Shown here: positions 59,839-64,000 of the stretch, piece after piece
Position numbering within the stretch: the first letter of the stretch is position 1
Layout of the letters: each line of letters opens with the position of its first letter
Assembly (NCBI RefSeq): GCF_002899455.1
Contig: NZ_PPFB01000001.1
Location: forward strand, 4,008,501-4,072,500
Source of the DNA: Streptomyces sp. DH-12
GTDB lineage: Bacteria; Actinomycetota; Actinomycetes; Streptomycetales; Streptomycetaceae
Reading direction: 5' to 3'
Length of the DNA stretch: 64,000 nt
The notes under the pieces: model-generated
Databases searched by the model: none
Seen by the model: only the letters and a program-made list of their open reading frames with translations
Told to the model about the DNA's origin: nothing
Program-made: the position numbers and the translations under genes

Positions 59839-59926
59839 TGGCGGAGGATACGAGATTCGAACTCGTGAGGGGTTGCCCCCAACACGCTTTCCAAGCGTGC
59901 GCCCTAGGCCTCTAGGCGAATCCTCC
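59839..59926 (-). tRNA. tRNA-Ser (anticodon GGA)
   Basis: Class II tRNA on the minus strand with encoded CCA (59841-59839): acceptor GGAGGAT (59926-59920) with ATCCTCC, discriminator G, anticodon GGA in loop CTTGGAA, long variable arm. Reads UCC and UCU. Confidence 0.96.
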
Positions 59927-59997
59927 GCCGGAAACATTACATGACCGAGAGGAGTGCTCGCGAACTCGTTCCCGCCCCGGGTGATGAGGTAGCCTCT

Positions 59998-60092
59998 GCG
60001 TAGCCCCTCACGCGGCGCTATCTGACTGAACTCCCCCAGGGCCGGAAGGCAGCAAGGGTAGGTTGGCTCTGGCGGGTGCGTGGGGGGCGCTT
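59998..60092 (+). ncRNA. ffs: signal recognition particle RNA (4.5S type)
   Basis: The conserved SRP apical loop is present: CAGGGCCGGAAGGCAGCAAG (GGAA tetraloop and GCAG internal loop) with closing helix TGGCTCTGG. The terminal helix forms from GCCCCTCACGC (60003-60013) with GCGTGGGGGGC (60078-60088), one G-U pair. It binds Ffh and targets membrane proteins. Location just before dnaX is standard in actinobacteria. Exact ends are estimated. Confidence 0.9.
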
Positions 60093-60145
60093 GCGTTCCC
60101 CGGCGGCCGGACCGGTTGTCGGTATGCGCCTATAACCTCGTAGGC

Positions 60146-62359
60146 GTGTCGTCTCTCGCGCTGTACCGCCGCTACCGACCCGAGTCCTTCGCCGAGGTCA
60201 TCGGGCAGGAGCATGTCACCGACCCGTTGCAGCAGGCGCTGCGGAACAACCGGGTCAATCACGCGTACCTGTTCAGCGGACCCCGCGGCTGCGGCAAGAC
60301 GACCAGTGCGCGGATCCTCGCGCGGTGCCTGAACTGCGAGCAGGGACCCACCCCGACCCCGTGCGGCACCTGCCAGTCCTGCCGCGACCTCGCGCGCAAC
60401 GGCCCCGGTTCGATCGACGTCATCGAGATCGACGCCGCGTCCCACGGCGGTGTGGACGACGCCCGTGACCTGCGAGAGAAGGCGTTCTTCGGGCCGGCGT
60501 CCAGCCGCTACAAGATCTACATCATCGACGAGGCCCACATGGTCACGTCGGCCGGTTTCAACGCGCTGCTCAAGGTCGTCGAGGAGCCGCCGGAGCATCT
60601 GAAGTTCATCTTCGCGACCACCGAGCCCGAGAAGGTCATCGGGACCATCCGGTCGCGCACCCATCACTACCCGTTCCGGCTCGTCCCGCCCGGCACCCTG
60701 CGCGAGTACCTCGGCGAGGTGTGCCAGAAGGAGGGCATCGCCGTCGAGGAGGGCGTGCTGCCGCTGGTGGTGCGGGCCGGCGCCGGGTCCGTGCGTGACT
60801 CGATGTCCGTCATGGACCAGCTGCTCGCCGGCGCGGGGGAGGAGGGTGTGACGTACGCCATGGCCACCTCCCTGCTGGGCTACACGGACGGTTCGCTGCT
60901 CGACTCCGTCGTCGAGGCGTTCGCGACCGGTGACGGGGCGGCCGCCTTCGAGGTCGTCGACCGGGTGATCGAGGGCGGCAACGACCCGCGCCGGTTCGTC
61001 GCCGACCTGCTGGAGCGGCTGCGTGACCTGGTCATCCTCGCCGCCGTCCCCGACGCCGCCGACAAGGGCCTCATCGACGCCCCCGCCGACGTCCTGGAGC
61101 GCATGCAGGCGCAGGCCGACACCTTCGGGCCCGCCGAGCTCAGCCGCGCCGCCGACATCGTCAACGAGGGCCTCACCGAGATGCGCGGCGCCACCTCGCC
61201 CCGGCTCCAGCTGGAGCTGATCTGCGCACGCGTACTGCTGCCCGCCGCGTACGGCGACGAGCGCTCGGTCATGGCCCGGCTGGACCGCATCGAGCGCGGG
61301 GCGCAGTTCCCGGCGGGCGGTCCGGCCGCCGGCGCGCCCGCCATGGGGTACGTCCCCGGTCCCGGGGCCCATGGGGCCGGGGCTCCGCCCGCGGGTGCGG
61401 TCGAGCCCGGCGGTGGCCCCGCCGCGGCCCGCGCGGCCGTACGGGCGCAGGCGTCGCCCGCGTCCACGCCCCCTCCGGCCCGGCCGCAGGCTCCGGCCCC
61501 CGCTCCGACGCCTCCCCCTGTCGTTCCGCAGTCGCCCCCGGCGGCCGCCGTACCGGCACCCGCCCCGTCGGCGCCCCCCACCCCTGCCCCCGGCGCCTGG
61601 CCCACCGCCGCCCCCGCCGGCGGCGCGGGCGCCGGTACGGGCAGGCGCCCCGGCGGCTGGCCCACGGCCACCCCGGCGGGCGGCGGCGCCGGCCGGGCGC
61701 AGCCGGCGGCACCGCCCGGCGCTCCGTCGGCGCCCCCGGCCCCGTCGACACCTTCGGCGCCCGCCGCACCCCCGAGCGGCGGCGGCCTCGACCCCCGCAC
61801 GCTCTGGCCGAACATCCTGGAGACGGTCAAGAACCGCCGCCGCTTCACCTGGATCCTGCTCAGCCAGAACGCCCAGGTGACGGGCTTCGACGGCACGACC
61901 CTCCAGCTCGGCTTCGTGAACGCGGGCGCCCGGGACAACTTCCTCAGCAGCGGCAGCGAGGACGTGCTGCGTCAGGCGCTGGCCGAACAGTTCAACGTGC
62001 AGTGGAAGATCGAGGCGGTCGTCGACCCGTCCGGCGGTGGCGGCCCGGGAGCCTCCGGCCCGGCGGGCGGCCCGTCCGGCGGCCGCAGCGGCGGCGGATA
62101 CGGAGCACCCGGCGGCGACAGCCATCGGCCCTCCGCCCCTCCGGCGGTGGCCCCCGCCCCTCCGTCCCCCGTCCCCTCGGCATCCGCCCCGGCCGCCCCG
62201 GCCCGGCCGGCCGCCCCGGAGCCGCCCCCTCCGGTGTCGCCCGAGGACGACATCCCGGAGGACGACGACCCCGACCTGGACGAGTCCGCCCTCTCCGGGC
62301 AGGAGCTCCTCGTCCGCGAGCTGGGCGCGACGGTCGTCGAGGAGTTCACGAACGAGTAG
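60146..62359 (+). CDS. dnaX: DNA polymerase III subunits gamma and tau
   Basis: 737 residues from GTG at 60146. Clamp-loader AAA+ ATPase: Walker A GPRGCGKT (45-52), zinc Cys64, 73, 76 and 79, DEAH (128-131), sensor-1 and SRC region SRTHHYPF. Residues about 180-395 are the clamp-loader helical and collar domains. A Pro/Ala/Gly-rich disordered linker (about 395-545) leads to a tau-like C-terminal domain (DPRTLWPNILETVKNRRRFTWILLSQNAQ...) and a second linker with an acidic end. No slippery frameshift site was noticed, so one product is expected. A TATAAC element 10 nt before the start suggests a leaderless or very short leader. Confidence 0.95.
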   Translation: MSSLALYRRYRPESFAEVIGQEHVTDPLQQALRNNRVNHAYLFSGPRGCGKTTSARILARCLNCEQGPTPTPCGTCQSCRDLARNGPGSIDVIEIDAASHGGVDDARDLREKAFFGPASSRYKIYIIDEAHMVTSAGFNALLKVVEEPPEHLKFIFATTEPEKVIGTIRSRTHHYPFRLVPPGTLREYLGEVCQKEGIAVEEGVLPLVVRAGAGSVRDSMSVMDQLLAGAGEEGVTYAMATSLLGYTDGSLLDSVVEAFATGDGAAAFEVVDRVIEGGNDPRRFVADLLERLRDLVILAAVPDAADKGLIDAPADVLERMQAQADTFGPAELSRAADIVNEGLTEMRGATSPRLQLELICARVLLPAAYGDERSVMARLDRIERGAQFPAGGPAAGAPAMGYVPGPGAHGAGAPPAGAVEPGGGPAAARAAVRAQASPASTPPPARPQAPAPAPTPPPVVPQSPPAAAVPAPAPSAPPTPAPGAWPTAAPAGGAGAGTGRRPGGWPTATPAGGGAGRAQPAAPPGAPSAPPAPSTPSAPAAPPSGGGLDPRTLWPNILETVKNRRRFTWILLSQNAQVTGFDGTTLQLGFVNAGARDNFLSSGSEDVLRQALAEQFNVQWKIEAVVDPSGGGGPGASGPAGGPSGGRSGGGYGAPGGDSHRPSAPPAVAPAPPSPVPSASAPAAPARPAAPEPPPPVSPEDDIPEDDDPDLDESALSGQELLVRELGATVVEEFTNE

Positions 62360-62503
62360 GGCCGGTCCGCCGGGCCCCACGGAGCCACGCGCGCAAGCGC
62401 CGGCGGGCGGCCCGGGTCTTGGAGGAACGCACGACACCCCCCTCCCCGCCCGTTCGGAAGCCCGCACAAAAGGCGCCCGCCGTCTGCCGTTAGGCTGACC
62501 CCC

Positions 62504-63757
62504 GTGAAGGTCCTCGTCATCGGCAGCGGCGCCCGCGAACACGCCCTGTGCCACTCCCTGTCCCTCGACCCCGATGTCACCGCGCTGCACTGCGCGCCCG
62601 GCAACGCCGGCATCGCCGAGGTCGCCGAGCTGCACCAGGTCGACGCCCTCGACGGCGCCGCCGTGTCCGCGCTGGCCGTGCGGCTGGGCGCGGACCTCGT
62701 GGTGGTCGGCCCCGAGGCGCCGCTCGTCGCCGGTGTCGCCGACGCCGTGCGCGAGGCGGGCGTCCCCGTCTTCGGCCCCTCCAAGGAGGCCGCGCGGCTC
62801 GAGGGCTCCAAGGCCTTCGCGAAGGACGTCATGGCGGGGGCCGGCGTGCCCACCGCCCGCTCCTACGTGTGCACCACCCCGGACGAGGTCGACGCGGCCC
62901 TCAGCGCGTTCGGCGCCCCGTACGTCGTGAAGGACGACGGGCTCGCGGCCGGCAAGGGCGTCGTCGTGACCGACGACCTCGAGACGGCCCGCGCGCACGC
63001 GGCCGGCTGTGAGCGCGTCGTCGTCGAGGAGTACCTCGACGGCCCCGAGGTCTCCCTCTTCGCGATCACCGACGGCGAGACCGTCGTGCCCCTCCAGCCC
63101 GCCCAGGACTTCAAGCGCGCGCTGGACGGCGACGAGGGCCCGAACACCGGCGGCATGGGGGCGTACTCCCCGCTGCCGTGGGCCGACCCCAAGCTGGTCG
63201 ACGAGGTCGCCGAGACCGTGCTGCAGCCGACCGTGGACGAGATGCGCCGCCGCGGCACGCCGTTCTCCGGCCTGCTCTACGCCGGTCTGGCGATCACCTC
63301 GCGCGGGGTCCGCGTGATCGAGTTCAACGCCCGGTTCGGCGACCCCGAGACCCAGGTGGTGCTGGCCCGGCTGAAGACGCCCCTGGCCGGGCTGCTGATG
63401 GCCGCCGCCACCGGCGACCTCGCCCACCTGGAGCCGATCCGCTGGAGCGACGACGCCGCGGTCACCGTGGTCGTCGCCTCGCACAACTACCCCGGCGCCC
63501 CGCGCACCGGCGACCCCGTCACCGGCCTCGACGAGGTCGCCGCCCAGGACGCCCCGCACGCGTACGTCCTGCACGCCGGGACCCGGCGCGAGGGCGACAC
63601 GGTCGTCAGCGCGGGCGGGCGCGTGCTGTCCGTGACGGCGACCGGCAAGGACCTCACCGAGGCCCGCGACCGCGCCTACCGGGCCGTGGCCCGCATCAAG
63701 CTCGACGGCTCCCAGCACCGTACGGACATCGCGCGGAAGGCGGCGCAGGACGCGTAA
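62504..63757 (+). CDS. purD: phosphoribosylamine--glycine ligase
   Basis: 417 residues from GTG at 62504. Step 2 of purine synthesis: phosphoribosylamine + glycine + ATP gives GAR. ATP-grasp motifs: VIGSGAREHAL at the N-terminus, VKDDGLAAGKGVVV, GPNTGGMGAYSP and EFNARFGDPETQVVL; normal length. A TAGGCT element (62491-62496) 7 nt before the GTG, with no ribosome site, suggests a leaderless mRNA. 144 bp after dnaX. Confidence 0.97.
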   Translation: MKVLVIGSGAREHALCHSLSLDPDVTALHCAPGNAGIAEVAELHQVDALDGAAVSALAVRLGADLVVVGPEAPLVAGVADAVREAGVPVFGPSKEAARLEGSKAFAKDVMAGAGVPTARSYVCTTPDEVDAALSAFGAPYVVKDDGLAAGKGVVVTDDLETARAHAAGCERVVVEEYLDGPEVSLFAITDGETVVPLQPAQDFKRALDGDEGPNTGGMGAYSPLPWADPKLVDEVAETVLQPTVDEMRRRGTPFSGLLYAGLAITSRGVRVIEFNARFGDPETQVVLARLKTPLAGLLMAAATGDLAHLEPIRWSDDAAVTVVVASHNYPGAPRTGDPVTGLDEVAAQDAPHAYVLHAGTRREGDTVVSAGGRVLSVTATGKDLTEARDRAYRAVARIKLDGSQHRTDIARKAAQDA

Positions 63758-63829
63758 CCAGGGCGAGTGAGCAGCGGCACGGCCCCCACGAGGGGCCAGG
63801 TCGCCCCAGCCGCGCCCTCACCCACCCCA

Positions 63830-63861
63830 CAGGCCCCGGATCCCCCAGGATCCGGGGCCTG
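63830..63861 (+). terminator. terminator after purD
   Basis: 14-bp perfect stem CAGGCCCCGGATCC (63830-63843) with GGATCCGGGGCCTG (63848-63861), loop CCCC-A region of 4 nt. Confidence 0.9.
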
Positions 63862-63927
63862 ACCCTTGCCGTCCGTCGACCACCTTTCCCCAAAGCCATT
63901 CCATCGAGTGAGCGATGTGCCATCCGG

Positions 63928-63956
63928 CTGACGAGGGCCGGGGCCCCAACTAGGGT
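63928..63956 (+). promoter_or_regulatory. candidate housekeeping promoter for a gene beyond the window
   Basis: CTGACG (63928-63933), 17-bp spacer, TAGGGT (63951-63956), close to streptomycete HrdB promoters (TTGAC-N17-TAGRRT). The gene it would serve starts after base 64000. Confidence 0.45.
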
Positions 63957-64000
63957 GCCGCGCAAGCGTTCCGGCACTTGGCCCATCGGCATTGCGATGT

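Noticed and set aside
60008..63718. A 1236-codon leftward ORF across SRP RNA, dnaX and purD
   Set aside because: It runs antisense to three well-recognised genes and has no domain; long stop-free antisense frames are usual at this base composition.
1..64000. CRISPR array, insertion sequence or replication origin
   Set aside because: No regularly spaced repeats, no transposase and no DnaA-box cluster were seen; the only mobile trace is the tRNA-Arg scar.

Overview
The window is a stretch of a Streptomyces chromosome. Base composition is very G+C rich, codons end in G or C almost everywhere, GTG starts are common, and the gene content is typical Streptomyces: an SSI-type inhibitor, paired SigB-type sigma factors, an HtrA-like protease, GT2-GtrA/GT39 glycosyltransferases, CopC-CopD, an SRP RNA beside dnaX, and purD. 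From memory the order resembles the S. coelicolor core around sigN/sigF through dnaX-purD. Most of it is conserved chromosome with small accessory insertions.

Layout. 1-5700: SEC-C/DUF5926 protein (cut by the window edge), anti-sigma-type ATPase, glycerophosphodiesterase, membrane-anchored HtrA-like protease, tRNA-Ser(TGA), DUF4262 protein and a small cold-shock-like protein. 5800-11300: DinB-like operon, a chromosomal primase-polymerase behind a LexA-like box, a small secreted protein, a SigE-family sigma factor and an acyl-CoA ligase behind a perfect palindrome. 11400-17060: a 1642-residue PAS/pseudo-histidine-kinase/receiver protein with a very long disordered linker, then an SSI-family inhibitor. 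17200-19100: tRNA-Ser(GCT), tRNA-Arg(ACG) and a small integration scar: degenerate integrase end, AraC and VOC genes, and an 85-bp copy of the tRNA-Arg 3' end. 19100-25000: PP2C phosphatase, FAD oxidoreductase, K+ channel, MarR divergon and DUF2797 protein.

25000-34600: metal hydrolase, then a four-gene operon (response regulator, sensor kinase, GT2-GtrA, GT39) that looks like regulated cell-surface glycosylation, then an efflux pump whose promoter lies inside an inverted-repeat operator, with a TetR gene downstream. 34900-42400: STAS protein, a MarR-efflux-YceI operon in which both the pump and the YceI protein carry extracellular beta-sandwich domains, a small membrane protein, and the SigN/SigF-like pair. 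42500-46800: Dabb protein with an overlapping 58-residue membrane peptide, tRNA-Ser(CGA), tadA with its partner gene, upp, LytR_C protein and ParB-like protein.

47200-54400: a divergent iron-box locus (siderophore-interacting reductase on one side; penicillin-acylase-like hydrolase, siderophore-type acetyltransferase, cupin and SDR on the other), then CopC-CopD. 54700-64000: ALF-repeat secreted protein, helicase-associated/WYL-like protein, a RHH/PIN toxin-antitoxin pair, tRNA-Ser(GGA), SRP RNA, dnaX and purD.

Best candidates for something undescribed are the iron-controlled acylase/acetyltransferase operon, the SOS-box primase-polymerase, and the giant pseudokinase scaffold. All operator, promoter and family calls come from reading the sequence; no searches were run.
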